DNA of 64,000 bases from Moniliophthora roreri. Its lineage: Eukaryota > Basidiomycota > Agaricomycetes > Agaricales > Marasmiaceae. The translations under genes and the position numbers were made by a program. Of the stretch, positions 14,827 through 27,034 are shown in pieces. The notes beneath the pieces were generated by a model, which saw nothing but the letters and a program-made list of their open reading frames with translations, did not search any database and was not told the DNA's origin. How positions within the stretch are numbered: the stretch's first letter is position 1; every line of letters starts with the position of its first letter. Where the stretch lies: NCBI GenBank assembly GCA_001466705.2, contig LATX02000001.1:1860001-1924000 (forward strand), written 5' to 3'.

Positions 14827-15533
14827 TGTCCACCGGGACACGCTTCTACAAGGTTGTATTATTATTTGCCTTCTACACTTATGCATGTGTATACATTCAG
14901 TGATCCATTAAGGTGTTGAACTCAATTTGATATGAAGTATGATCGATGGCGACGCAAGTATAACGGCCTTCGCACATAGGGTTACACCGGAGCACACCAG
15001 AACCTGCAATCTGCTGCGTGTCAACTGCATGCTGTGGGGTTATGACTTGCATAGAACATCGTCGACTGAATGAGATCTTCAGTTCTTTCAAACATGTTCC
15101 ATGCCGAGCGATGGAGTTACAATGAATAGAGACTAGTCAATAAATATGATTTGTGTTACTAGTTGTACATTTCGATAAAAAAAGGGAGAAGATAGATGAG
15201 GTGGCAAACAATCAAAGAAATTGCATAGACAAATAAATGAGGGCGGGGCAGAGGATCGTCGAGGTATGCGAACGTCTGGAGTGGGAAATTCATATCGTGA
15301 TCACGTCCGTCACTGGGCCATAGGCGGTACGATACGTGATACAGCGAATGCGCAGGGCGTGCCTCAGTTTCGTCAAGAAACAGAACAGAATCCAAACGAC
15401 GAAAACATAATAAAAGAAGCCACGTATGGGGCGCATAAGTAGCTGTAGGTAGCGTTGTGAGCGGCTGATGGAGATACGTAAGAAAGTGATACTTACTTTG
15501 GGCGAGGGATACATATGAACCAATTCCACTAGT
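14827..15533. other. Convergent intergenic region, no gene seen
   Basis: About 700 bp between the 3' ends of the NRAMP gene and the C2H2 factor. It likely holds both 3' untranslated regions and terminators (AT-rich runs such as the poly-A near 15178). No ORF here joins into a recognisable protein on either strand. Confidence 0.6.
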
Positions 15534-16649
15534 CTACTTGACATCGTTGCAATCACACTCGGTGTTGCGACCGACCCAGCTCTTGCCGCAGGATTCACAC
15601 CAGGTCCTCTGTCCCTTCTCGACGCCGATGGATTTCTTAGAAGATGCGGAGTGGTGCGAGGAGCACACCGACTCGTCACGGTGAATGCTAATCAGATGGC
15701 GTCCCAAGTCGTGTTTGCGGCTAAATGACCTGCCGCACGAGCGGTGGGGACAGACGTGGGGCTTCAAGCGGTTAGGGTCATGAGTAGCCATGTGTGTCTT
15801 CAAGTTATAAGCCCTGGCGAAAGCTGAGAGAAGATCAACTACAACTCTTACAAGACCAGGAGGAACAGGAAAAGAACTACCTCTGGGGCATATGTTGCAC
15901 TTATATTTCTTCCTCGGGTCGCTCTTGACCTCGTCAGTAGGCTGAGCCAAAGGGATGGAGGATGGTGTAATCGGAAGCTGAGTCGTAATATGGGTGGGAG
16001 ACACAGCAGCCGGGTTGATGGAGGTGGCGTAGTCGAGGGAATTGTAGAAGCCACTCGGGAGGACACTTCGAGTAGCAGGACCGTAGTCCGAGAAGCTCGA
16101 GCGTCCATTGTAGACTTTGCCGTTGTTCTGCCCATGACTGGGAGGGCTGCGCGGTGGGGTCGGCGGCAACGCACCAAAGGTAGAAGGATCGACACTGTCG
16201 AGCAATCCGAGCTGGGATCCGGCTCCGTAGTCAGACGTAGCAGTAACGTCGATACGCTGAAAATCCATATCAAGCGAATCGAGTGGGAAAGAGTAGTTGC
16301 TGGTTGAGTAGGGGGAAGTGGAACTGTAGAACGACTCGGAATAAGAGGACAGCGAATCATAGGCAGAAGCCGATTCTGATGAAACGGTCAACGTGGAGGG
16401 TGGTCCACAGGTGGGTGTTTCCGATCGAAGGAGTGTGAAAGCGTCCGAATTATTGACCGTGAGAAGCTCTAGGGTGAGCGGGTCGATTCCAGCAAGGCTC
16501 GAATCTAGTTCAGATTCGAAGAGATCTGGATGTGGTGCAAGAACCTCGCCTGCTGTTGTCTGGGAGTTGTAAAGGTCGAATTGCTGCTGGAGCTTCGCAT
16601 AGTCGTTATTATAAAAATCGAAACCTGGCATCCCGTACGCGTTGGACAT
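15534..16649 (-). CDS. C2H2 zinc-finger transcription factor
   Basis: Probable sequence-specific DNA-binding regulator, target unknown. I choose the ATG at 16649 (MSNAYGMPGFDFYNNDYAKL); a longer in-frame start at 16787 lies only 8 bp past a TATA box and would fall before the transcription start. The N-terminal 240 residues are Ser/Thr/Pro-rich. One intron (near 15829-15883) splits the first finger and joins CNICPR-AFARAYNLKTHMATH. The second finger is CPHRSCGRSFSRKHDLGRHL with ISIH following. A third Cys cluster, CESCGKSWVGRNTECDC, ends the protein at residue ~350. Finger spacing resembles Crz1/Msn2-like fungal factors and the mushroom c2h2 regulators, but I cannot assign one. Confidence 0.85.
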   Translation of the reverse strand: MSNAYGMPGFDFYNNDYAKLQQQFDLYNSQTTAGEVLAPHPDLFESELDSSLAGIDPLTLELLTVNNSDAFTLLRSETPTCGPPSTLTVSSESASAYDSLSSYSESFYSSTSPYSTSNYSFPLDSLDMDFQRIDVTATSDYGAGSQLGLLDSVDPSTFGALPPTPPRSPPSHGQNNGKVYNGRSSFSDYGPATRSVLPSGFYNSLDYATSINPAAVSPTHITTQLPITPSSIPLAQPTDEVKSDPRKKYKCNICPRGSSFPVPPGLVRVVVDLLSAFARAYNLKTHMATHDPNRLKPHVCPHRSCGRSFSRKHDLGRHLISIHRDESVCSSHHSASSKKSIGVEKGQRTWCESCGKSWVGRNTECDCNDVK

Positions 16650-17005
16650 GGCTGCGGAAATGGGAAATTGAAAAAGCTCGCAGTTGGTAAAAAGGGCTGA
16701 AGATGGTGGTTGGGGAAGAGAAAGCAAATGTGGGAGTTTTACGAGTTGGAGTTCCCTGGGTGACGACTGCTGCTGCGGATTCAACACTTACAAATATATA
16801 TAACCGTACGCGCCCGCCGCCCGGCAAAATTCAGCATCAGCCCAAATGACAAATCGATCACAAAAGGCACAAGGCTATGCGCAACGCCAGTACTGGGCGT
16901 CTTGATAAAAAATCTATACAGCTTTTCAACAGCAGTACACGTATACAGACAGTGATAACTATCGACAGACATGATACAAATCTAAACCCCGACCCTATCG
17001 AAGAA
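16650..17005 (-). promoter_or_regulatory. Promoter region of the C2H2 factor with a TATATATA box
   Basis: On the minus strand a TATATATA box sits at 16795-16802, about 146 bp before the chosen ATG. The rest of this 356-bp gap separates the factor's 5' end from the 3' end of MCM5. No further gene is seen. Confidence 0.45.
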
Positions 17006-19830
<2,825 letters not shown>

Positions 19831-19987
19831 TGTTGGGAATGAAGGGTGATGGATGAGAATCAAGCGCGTCTCACTTTAGGGCAGGCTAGGGCAGGCCCTT
19901 CACGTGCGTGGAGTCACAGTTGTGACCTAAATCTGATTTCAATGTTTCACTAGCAGACCGTTACAGGTTTCTTCCTCTTCTCCCGCC

Positions 19988-22338
19988 ATGAAGGACATCG
20001 CTATCAATAGGTTCATGCTCTTTTCATGGTAGCAAGCTGTGCAACAAGTGCTTTGCAGATCATAGATCATTGAACACTGCACGAATTTACGCAAAGCGCC
20101 TCCGAGTCCAAGCCAAAACGAGAAGGATGAATTGGAATTTCTTTTTCACCAAAACTCTATCACTTACAAAACAGGCCACCTTTTTCCAATGCGCTTATCC
20201 TTGCAAACCCTGCAAATACGACTGACGACCACGGGCAGCCACCTTTTCAGTGCAAACTGCATCGTGTTACTGACTGCGATACGTGCTTCGACGTGGCAGA
20301 GCTAGCCGCTCATTAGTACTTTTTGAAACCGAATACTCGTCGAAGCCACGGGGGAGCAGTGAACTGAACTTCTAGCCTCTATAGGGATCGACTTATCACC
20401 TACAACTAGACTGCCTGAACACGTTCTGGGCAAGGAACTATGCAGTGCTATCGATCCAGCTCGATATTTTCACAATTTATCTAGGAAAACTTATTCAATC
20501 TATCTTCGTTTCCTCTCCGGCCTAGCTCGCCAGCCACGAGGTCTATCCGTCTCGCTATTCGCCGTGGTAGTATCAGCGAAACTGTTCGATTCATTAGGGC
20601 TGTTCAGAGTAGGCGATTATGGGGTCGCTGATGAGTCGCTGATGGGGTCGCTGCGAGGACACCATAATCGTGTGAAAATCGACCAGCGACCATAATCGTC
20701 GCAGCGACTCATAGACTCGCTTCTCCGATTAAGCTCGCTGCTTCTGTGGTTGATTAATCGTTGACCTCCAGCCCTCGAGGCTCCGTCCCATACTTGGATA
20801 TATACGTAAAATCATAATTTATTCAACTTGTCTAATGGTCAAACCCAACTCCCTTTTGCCCATCCAGTCGTCCCCGAGCATATTGGACCATATATCTCGT
20901 TGAGAACTAGCAGCCTGACGACGAAAAAAGCACTGCCGCCGTAAGGAATGTGGATAGGAAGCGTGAGTCTTTATCTTCTGTCGAAGTTAGGCCAATCTCT
21001 TGACTCTCTTTTTGTGTACAAACGCTTGCCATCGCCACCGTCTTGTGTAACCATTAAGGAGGTCCCGGGCTTTTCATTGCCTTGGGTCAAGGACATGGTA
21101 AAAGGAAATGGATACTGGGACAAAGTTGTATTATCTATGAATTTACGTAGACTATACTAGAGCTCAATTGACCGGTGAAGAACGACGCGAAAAGTGAGGG
21201 TATTCAAAGTTAAGGCCGATTATGAGTCGCTTCTGGACCTTAATCGGATCCGCCAGCGACGCCATCAGCGACCCATCAGCGACACCATAATCGCCTACTC
21301 TGAACAGCCCTATTGCCGCCGCAGCCGCTGGTCACCGGTCAAGAGCGATATGTACTCTACTCGAATGCTTTCATGGACTGCGAACGACTCTGCAGCATGT
21401 AGGAGGTAGTCTGGATAAAGCGCATAACGAAGTGATTCTTCAAGACTAAGCATAAAACTATCTTACATGTCTGGGTTTATCCACTCGTTCTCACTGATGC
21501 TGTCCCCGAACGTGCCCATGTCCATCGTAATGTGCGGAAGAGGGACCGCGATAGCCCTTGAGAGTGGGTACGAGAAGCTACCAATCGCCACCAATCATTA
21601 CCGCAAATAATTGCAACCTCATACTCACATTATCGAATATGAACTCTCAACGCCTCGCCCGTGATTATCAGCTTGTCCGCCTTGATTTGGAGAAAATGTT
21701 GTCCTTTTTCCTTCCCGTCGGTCTGATTAGAGGCAATTGGAAAGATTCTATCTCGGGTTGCATCCTGTGTGGCAACAAAACCACCAGCATGTGTTCGCAG
21801 TGTTTATCAGTGGAGTACGTACTGTGGGCGGAATGAGCCCCGCTACTAGTACGTCGCGATAATTGTACTCGTTAGACTGTCAGAGCGCTCATTGATAGGA
21901 ACACAAACCAATGTGCAATTCTCTGAAGAACGGCAGCCGGTGATCTGTTTCTATCCACGTCATTCCAGATGAGGTGGAATCAGTCGTTGCTGCTGGATTG
22001 CCACTCAAAACTTCACTGTTGGAACAACAAAACACCGATATAGGATTCCGAATATTCATTCACGATCCACAGTTTTAATAAGCCTGTTCCTACGCCTCAG
22101 AATATTCACGGTGAGGGTATTCCTCGTCGAGATTCAACGCCCGACACGGAACGATATGGGGTCATTGCTAATTTATGACAGGCAGCGAAGTGTGTAATTC
22201 CACCTGAACATAGCAGCTGATCCAGCTTCGTACCGAGAGGCAATGAAGGTCATGCCCGGCCTAAAGATTTATAGATGGACGAAGCAGACTGTATAGACAG
22301 ATTGTTTTGAATTATGAGATTTGCGTCGGGCGTCACGC
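19988..22338 (+). pseudogene. Decayed MYND-finger gene, left tandem copy, split by a transposon
   Basis: This is a diverged copy of the gene at 23328. Matching pieces in order: MKDIAINRFML (vs MDNIVIGDFMF); FQCKLHRVTDCDTCFD near 20248-20300 (vs YRCKAHKKIDCENCFD); IGIDLSPTTRLP near 20382 (vs MGIEVPPSTRLP); GSLDKAHNEVILQD near 21410 (vs YMDNGVDRAIMQD); NMNSQRLARDYQL and FFLPVG at 21640-21720; the MYND half CILCGNKTTSMCSQCLSVEY at 21760-21820; and GLKIYRWTKQT near 22258 (vs GVKIYRWAKRT). Stops and frameshifts occur throughout, and the last MYND cysteines are lost. A 714-bp element interrupts it at 20597, and another element sits in its final codons at 22339. Confidence 0.85.
20597..21310. mobile_element. 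714-bp non-autonomous inverted-repeat DNA transposon (element A)
   Basis: The ends begin GGGCTGTTCAGAGTAGGCGA and form terminal inverted repeats of about 57 bp: 26 bp perfect, then three mismatches. A TA dinucleotide flanks each side (20595-20596 and 21311-21312), as for Tc1/mariner-type targets. The inner parts of both repeats contain reiterated GTCGCTGAT units. The largest internal ORF (about 70 codons at 20948) resembles no transposase I know. It sits inside the decayed MYND gene, with homologous gene sequence on both sides, which fixes its borders. Confidence 0.85.
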
Positions 22339-22499
22339 GAGTGCTCAGTGTGGCCACTTCTTAGTCAGCCATCAGCGCTTTTCCCGCGCCCTATCAACAC
22401 CCTAATAAGGCAACACGACCCGCCCTAACACTTTTCTGAGTGATTCTGAGCTCAACCCTATGTTTTATAGATAAAAAAATGGTTCTATAATTAAATTTG

Positions 22500-22740
22500 A
22501 GTGTATAAAAAGCTAAACCTAACCCCGAACCCTAAACCGCGGGGCGTTCCCCCCCGCACCCCCCCTTGAAATATCCTCTAATCCCTAACCCTCTTGCAGG
22601 GTGTTCCCCCCCTGCACCCCCCCTCTAACCACAAACCCCTAACCTGAACCCCTAACGCCTAACCCTAACCACCTCAGCCTAGGTTCAAGCCCTTGAGCGC
22701 ACTACCTATCTCTAACCCCGAACCCGAACCCCTAAGCGGG
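22500..22740. repeat. Degenerate telomere-like CCCTAA tract inside element B
   Basis: Many CCCTAA-type units with substitutions occur here (CCTAACCCCGAACCCTAAACC region, CTAATCCCTAACCC, CCTAACGCCTAACCCTAACC, AACCCGAACCCCTAAG). They are mixed with C-rich hairpin-like blocks such as GCGGGGCGTTCCCCCCCGC and CAGGGTGTTCCCCCCCTG. TTAGGG is the usual fungal telomere repeat, so this is an interstitial telomere-like sequence. A run of 16 A follows at 22776-22791. Confidence 0.7.
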
Positions 22741-22775
22741 GGGCGCTTCACGCCGCAGACCGCTACGTGGTCTTC

Positions 22776-23150
22776 AAAAAAAAAAAAAAAACTGGCTCCT
22801 AAAAGGATCGAACCGTGGCTATGACAAAGCCTCTCTACGCTTACAGTCGCGGCAAAAAGTAATGCAATTCCATATTGAGAAATTGGTTCCCATCTGCCTA
22901 GGAGTGAGATTCATCCCAGAAAAAGTCTGACACAGATTGATTTCCATGTGGTTTTTTTAAATGTTTGGGGAAGCTGAGGCTCAGAATGTATGAATCCATT
23001 TGAAAAATGAGAAAAATGGACAATTGTGTTGAAGGTCTTCATCGAACCTCCAGTGATTTTGGCGGGTGTGAGAACGATTTACTATTTTTGGGATTGCATT
23101 ACTTTTTGCCGCGACTGTATAAGCATATCCACTATGCCATGATGCTGTCC
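22776..23150 (-). other. tRNA-like / SINE-like Pol III unit, interrupted by a MITE
   Basis: On the minus strand an A box TGGCATAGTGG (23139-23129) is followed, after removing the 274-bp MITE and one TA, by a B box GGTTCGATCC (22814-22805). Thirteen bases later comes T16 (22791-22776), a Pol III terminator. A-to-B spacing becomes about 50 bp, close to the tRNA value. The D stem pairs (GCAT/ATGC), but the T stem and acceptor stem pair poorly and there are about six extra bases. It is a relic tRNA or tRNA-derived SINE, not a working tRNA. Confidence 0.55.
22844..23117. mobile_element. 274-bp Tc1/mariner-type MITE nested in element B
   Basis: Perfect 25-bp terminal inverted repeats begin CAGTCGCGGCAAAAAGTAAT and the element ends ATTACTTTTTGCCGCGACTG. 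TA target duplications lie at 22842-22843 and 23118-23119. CAGT tips with TA targets are the classic Tc1/mariner arrangement. The inside is non-coding (it includes the TTTGGGGAAGCTGAGG stretch). It must be the youngest insertion of the three, since it cuts a tRNA-like unit carried by element B. Confidence 0.88.
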
Positions 23151-23327
23151 AAGAAGGTGTCCAGATCATACACGCTTCCTGATCGGGCTGGCGGGAAGTG
23201 TCACCAAAATGGGAAAGCGGGCGCGGCTGATGGCTGACTAAGAAGTGGCCACACACTCGCGTCACGCTTGCTACAGTTGTCACCACGTCCCCAAGCTAAC
23301 CCCTGTACTCAAAGTGCACACACCACC

Positions 23328-24910
23328 ATGGATAACATTGTCATTGGCGACTTCATGTTCTGCGCTGAGCACGGTAGTGAATACTGCAATAAGGTCAGTG
23401 ACTCCATCGTTCGGTCTCTTATTTCGTGAACCGCTGTTTAAGATCTTCCAGTGTTGTTGCGACCATAGAATGTGTAATAACATCCGGATCGAAGAAGAGC
23501 TGCACAAAGCATTCCCTGGTTTTACGGAAGAACAATTTTTGGTGCGTCGCACGCTGTTTCCGTGCGTATTGGTCCCCGATAATAACTCGATCTCATAGAA
23601 CAGACCTCCACTTTCCAATGCTCTCGATCTCGCAGTTGAATCACGTACCAAGGACAGTGAAAGCGAACCACTCTATCGGTGCAAGGCTCATAAAAAGATT
23701 GATTGCGAAAACTGCTTTGACTGGGGAAAACTGGCAGTTGCGAAGATAAAACGCATTGATGATTCCGACAATACTATTCCAATCACAGCTACTCGGGAGC
23801 AGAAATTGGGGTTACTAGCTTCCATGGGTATCGAAGTCCCACCCTCAACTCGTTTACCAGAATCAGCAGTAGAGCACAAACTTCAGAAGGCCATCGACGC
23901 AACGCAGTATCTCAAGAAGGTTCTACCTGACGCTAGTGCTACTCCAATCGATCCGAAGTCTTTCCCGCTGTGGTCTCAAACCACTAATCCTAAATCCATC
24001 TACGAATCTACACGACGCGGTAACATTGCAGAAGCACTCCAAAACACTAGGGCGAAACTAGCAGGAACGACAGCTTTTCCATTGTATGAAAGCGCGTTCA
24101 TGGACGTCAGGCAAACTATCATGGCGTTGGCTAAATATATGGACAATGGTGTTGATCGAGCGATTATGCAGGACAAAGACAAGAATGCCGCTATCTGTAT
24201 TCGAGTGTGTCGTATATTCTGCCTTTAGGACATTATTTCTAATCCTTTTCCGACATAGGTCGTTGAGGTGCGGAAGGTAGCTGAAGGAGTGCCCATGTTG
24301 GTAGTCCTATGCGGAAGAGGAACACGCGACATGCCTGTAATGACCACCGGAGTATGGGTACAGGAGACGATTAGCAGTCGCCGCCAGCTCCCCCAGATCA
24401 CTGCTACTCCAGAAGAGCAGGATCTCTTTCTCAACATTCTGAATATGAATTCGAGACGTCTTGCCTCCGGTTATAAACCTTCCCGAAAGAAGTCCGAGCA
24501 ATCGTTCATGTTATCTTTCCTTCTTCCTATGGGCCCCATGAGCCAAGAGGATCTGGGGAAACTGACGACAAATGCTTCCGGTTGCATTATCTGTGGGCAT
24601 AAAACCACCAGCAAGTGCTCTCAATGTCTATCTGTCGAATATTGCGGTCGAGGTATGTTAAACACCTCTTCCTCACAATTAGCTCCTACTCAGCAATCCG
24701 TCAGAATGCCAGAGAGCACATTGGAAAGAGCATAAACTGATGTGCACCACTTTGAAAGGTGGGAAATGGAGCAAAGTTAAGTTAGCGACTGCACCTCCGG
24801 AATTTCGCGCTGCTGCCGCCCAAGGGAAGCCACTTTACGCCATGTCCCTCAATTATCAGACACCCCTTGACCAACATGACCTCTCTCAACTTGAGAAGGC
24901 CGAGGCTTAG
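23328..24910 (+). CDS. MYND-type zinc-finger protein, right tandem copy (premature stop)
   Basis: Function unknown; such proteins are numerous in mushroom genomes. Exon 1 starts MDNIVIGDFMFCAEHGSEYC and continues into a Cys/His-rich second exon (CCCDHRMCNNIRIEEELHKA). Third exon: RCKAHKKIDCENCFDWGKL. The MYND finger is complete after splicing at 24655: CIICGHKTTSKCSQCLSVEY then CGRECQRAHWKEHKLMC. Introns lie near 23394-23454, 23539-23597, 24208-24259 and 24655-24706. The reading frame meets TAG at 24908-24910, but stays open to 25192 afterwards in the same frame and there encodes the conserved family tail (see the next entry). So this copy is probably truncated. Confidence 0.8.
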
Positions 24911-25192
24911 CCAGCTGCTGCTCCTCAAAACATCCATGGGGACAATACATTCCTTATCAAGATCCAACGTTCGCTGTCCCAACCGATGGGGGCGATGATG
25001 GTTTATGACAGACAACGAAGCTTCCAGCTGTACCTAAACCCTATGGACGATCCAGATGCATTCACGGCGGCTACGAAGGAGATAGTTGCAGCTCCTGCAG
25101 GTGTGAAGATTTATAGATGGGCCAAGCGTACGGGAGATCTGGAGTTCAGCATTTGCCTTGATAGAGCACCGCAGAAAGATCCTCTTTGGTAG
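24911..25192 (+). other. Open in-frame continuation of the MYND protein beyond the TAG
   Basis: In the same frame as the upstream exon, 93 further codons contain NIHGDNTFLIKIQ, MMVYDRQRSFQLYLNP and GVKIYRWAKRTGDLEFSICL, then TAG at 25190. The decayed left copy has a matching GLKIYRWTKQT tail, so this was once part of the coding region. An intron of 135 nt (24776-24910, phase 0) could remove the stop on paper. I reject it because it would delete residues that the left copy also encodes. Confidence 0.65.
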
Positions 25193-25419
25193 AGTGAAAT
25201 ACGGATAATTCATGCCCTTTGCGCTGAGTTTAGATTCTTTCGGCATTCGTGCCCTATGTCGATTCATGCTGCTACATATAGTCTATATACTTACATCTGC
25301 TCCTGTGCCTTAATGGCTGAATAAAGGGTATGAGTTCCGGTTTCGACAGCCTTACCCACGCAAATTTCACGCGTGTTACAATTGTGACGCGAAGGCTCTT
25401 TTCTTTGTTTCCATTACCG

Positions 25420-26833
25420 ATGAGCGCGATGGACACAGACCTTGACGAACTCCCCGTGGTTCTTCCTTCTACAACTACGTCTGGGCTTTCTATTTCTCTG
25501 TACGCACAGCCTTGCGAGATTTATCCCATGATCTGATTATTTGAACAGACACCCGCTTCCTATCCTCAACATTTCCGAACATCTTACTCGTCTGAAACTG
25601 CAGACAAACTCCTCTTCACCGTTTGGTAGGGCTTCTTTGCTCCATTGACGTTTTATCTGACCTTTCTTTCAGTTCTAGGTGCTCTGTTAGGGCAGCAAAA
25701 TGGTCGAGAGGTAGAGATCGTGAACACGTTTGAACTGGCGGTGGAAGGGGATGCACAGAACATTAACCATGGATTCTTGGTAACTAGGCGCGATCAGTGT
25801 GTGTGCATCGTTCGAAGATCTTTCACCATTGCTCACCGCTATGCAATGATATAGACAAGCAAGTGTTCCCTTCATTAGAGTTCATTGGCTGGTACACCGT
25901 GGCGCCACAGCCTACATCCCGACATATCGCTCTCCACGCAGAAGTACGCACATGGATCCCATCCGTCGCATGATCTCATTGCTTGAACTCAATCGGTACC
26001 CAGTTCACAGGCTATTGTTCAACACCATTGCTCCTTTTACTTCAGCCTGGAACCACCTTGACCGGAAGCGTTGACGGAAAATCCCAAGATTTGCCCTTCA
26101 AGGCTTATGAAGCCACGGTTGAAATAAGAGAAAGAACGTCCCGTTCGGTCTTCATTGAAGCCCCGTACACCGTGGAGACAGGTGAAGCAGAACGTATCGC
26201 GGTCGATTGGACAGCACGTGGGGGAGGCAGTGGGACCAGCCGTGAGTTCACCTTCTCTTTGTTCTTTGATGATACCCTCAGTAGCCTTTAGTCGAATCTC
26301 ACCTGCAGACTCAACGTGCTGCTGTCAAGATGCTGCATGACCGGATTCTTGTCCTGGTGCAATATGTCACAGATGTCATCTCGGGTCATTTGAATATGAA
26401 GTTCTACATAAAAAAGCCATGACTGATGTTATTTCTCCAGAGCAAGCCCCTGCTGATCATGGTATCCTGCGCTCTATCTCGGCTTTGATCGCCTCTCTGC
26501 CTGCCAGTGAGAACAAGCACTTCCGGCAGGAGTTTAACACTGTGAGCGCTCCCATCGGTTCCATTTGCTATCAAGCTCACGTTTGGTGTCTCCACAGGAA
26601 TACGAGGATGTTCAACTGACTACCTTTCTGTCTTCCCTCACGAAATCGACCAATATTCTCAATGATGTCAGTTAATGTTGTTATTACATCGCACCCGATT
26701 CTCATCCATTACCCAGATCGTGGACAAGCATCTTTTCATGACCACTAGTCGTGAGGACAGATATGTTGGTCGTCGTAGAATGATGGGAGGCAGGCATCCT
26801 GCCTTCGACTCCAGCTGGGATCGTATGGCTTGA
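25420..26833 (+). CDS. CSN6: COP9 signalosome subunit 6
   Basis: CSN6 is the MPN-domain partner of the CSN5 deneddylase in the COP9 signalosome, which regulates cullin-RING ligases. The ATG at 25420 gives MSAMDTDLDELPVVLPS; an upstream in-frame ATG at 25330 is possible. MPN domain: VLGALLGQQNGREVEIVNTF, GFLVTRRDQYKQVFPSLEFI then GWYTVAPQP. It lacks the JAMM zinc motif, as expected of CSN6. C-terminal part: YTVETGEAERIAVDWTARGG, VKMLHDRILVLVQYV, then LNDIVDKHLFMTTSREDRYV, ending WDRMA. About eight exons, all with short GT/AG introns. A similar eIF3f or Rpn8 assignment is less likely. Confidence 0.9.
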
Positions 26834-27034
26834 TCGTTACCTTATGCAACTCGCTTTCGAGATCTTGCTGTTTTGTACACTGAAGTGAAATGTATATTGT
26901 CGCAGACGACTAAATGCAGCAGATAAACTTAGACTTATTATGGTACAAGGCTAGAACGCAGTGCTAGCTAGATATGCATTAGTTGTACACGGTCAGTGAG
27001 CGTGGTACGGTAGAAGTGCATGCAAGTGAGTTAC

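Larger units (their letters stand above)
22339..23258. mobile_element. 920-bp inverted-repeat element with 9-bp flanking repeat (element B)
   Basis: Left end GAGTGCTCAGTGTGGCCACT and right end (reverse complement) GAGTGTGTGGCCACTTCTTA share about 45 bp of inverted repeat, with a 4-bp length difference near the tip; both go on into CTTAGTCAGCCATCAGC. The 9-mer GCGTCACGC lies directly outside each end (22330-22338 and 23259-23267). The left copy aligns with coding sequence of the MYND paralogue, so it is target DNA that was duplicated. A 9-bp duplication suits Mutator-like elements; 8 bp (hAT-like) cannot be excluded. No transposase is seen. Without the nested MITE the element is about 644 bp. 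Confidence 0.78.

Noticed and set aside
16649..16787. Longer N-terminus of the C2H2 factor from the ATG at 16787
   Set aside because: A TATATATA box at 16795-16802 lies only 8 bp upstream, so transcription should begin after this ATG.
22776..22820. An intact tRNA gene on the minus strand
   Set aside because: T and acceptor stems do not pair, there are about six extra bases, and a MITE lies between the A and B boxes.
24776..24910. 135-nt phase-0 intron (GTTAAG to TTAG) that would skip the MYND stop codon
   Set aside because: The removed segment is also encoded by the dead left copy (V-I-P-D-E and A-G-L-P-L against A-P-P-E-F and Q-G-K-P-L), so it behaves as coding sequence.
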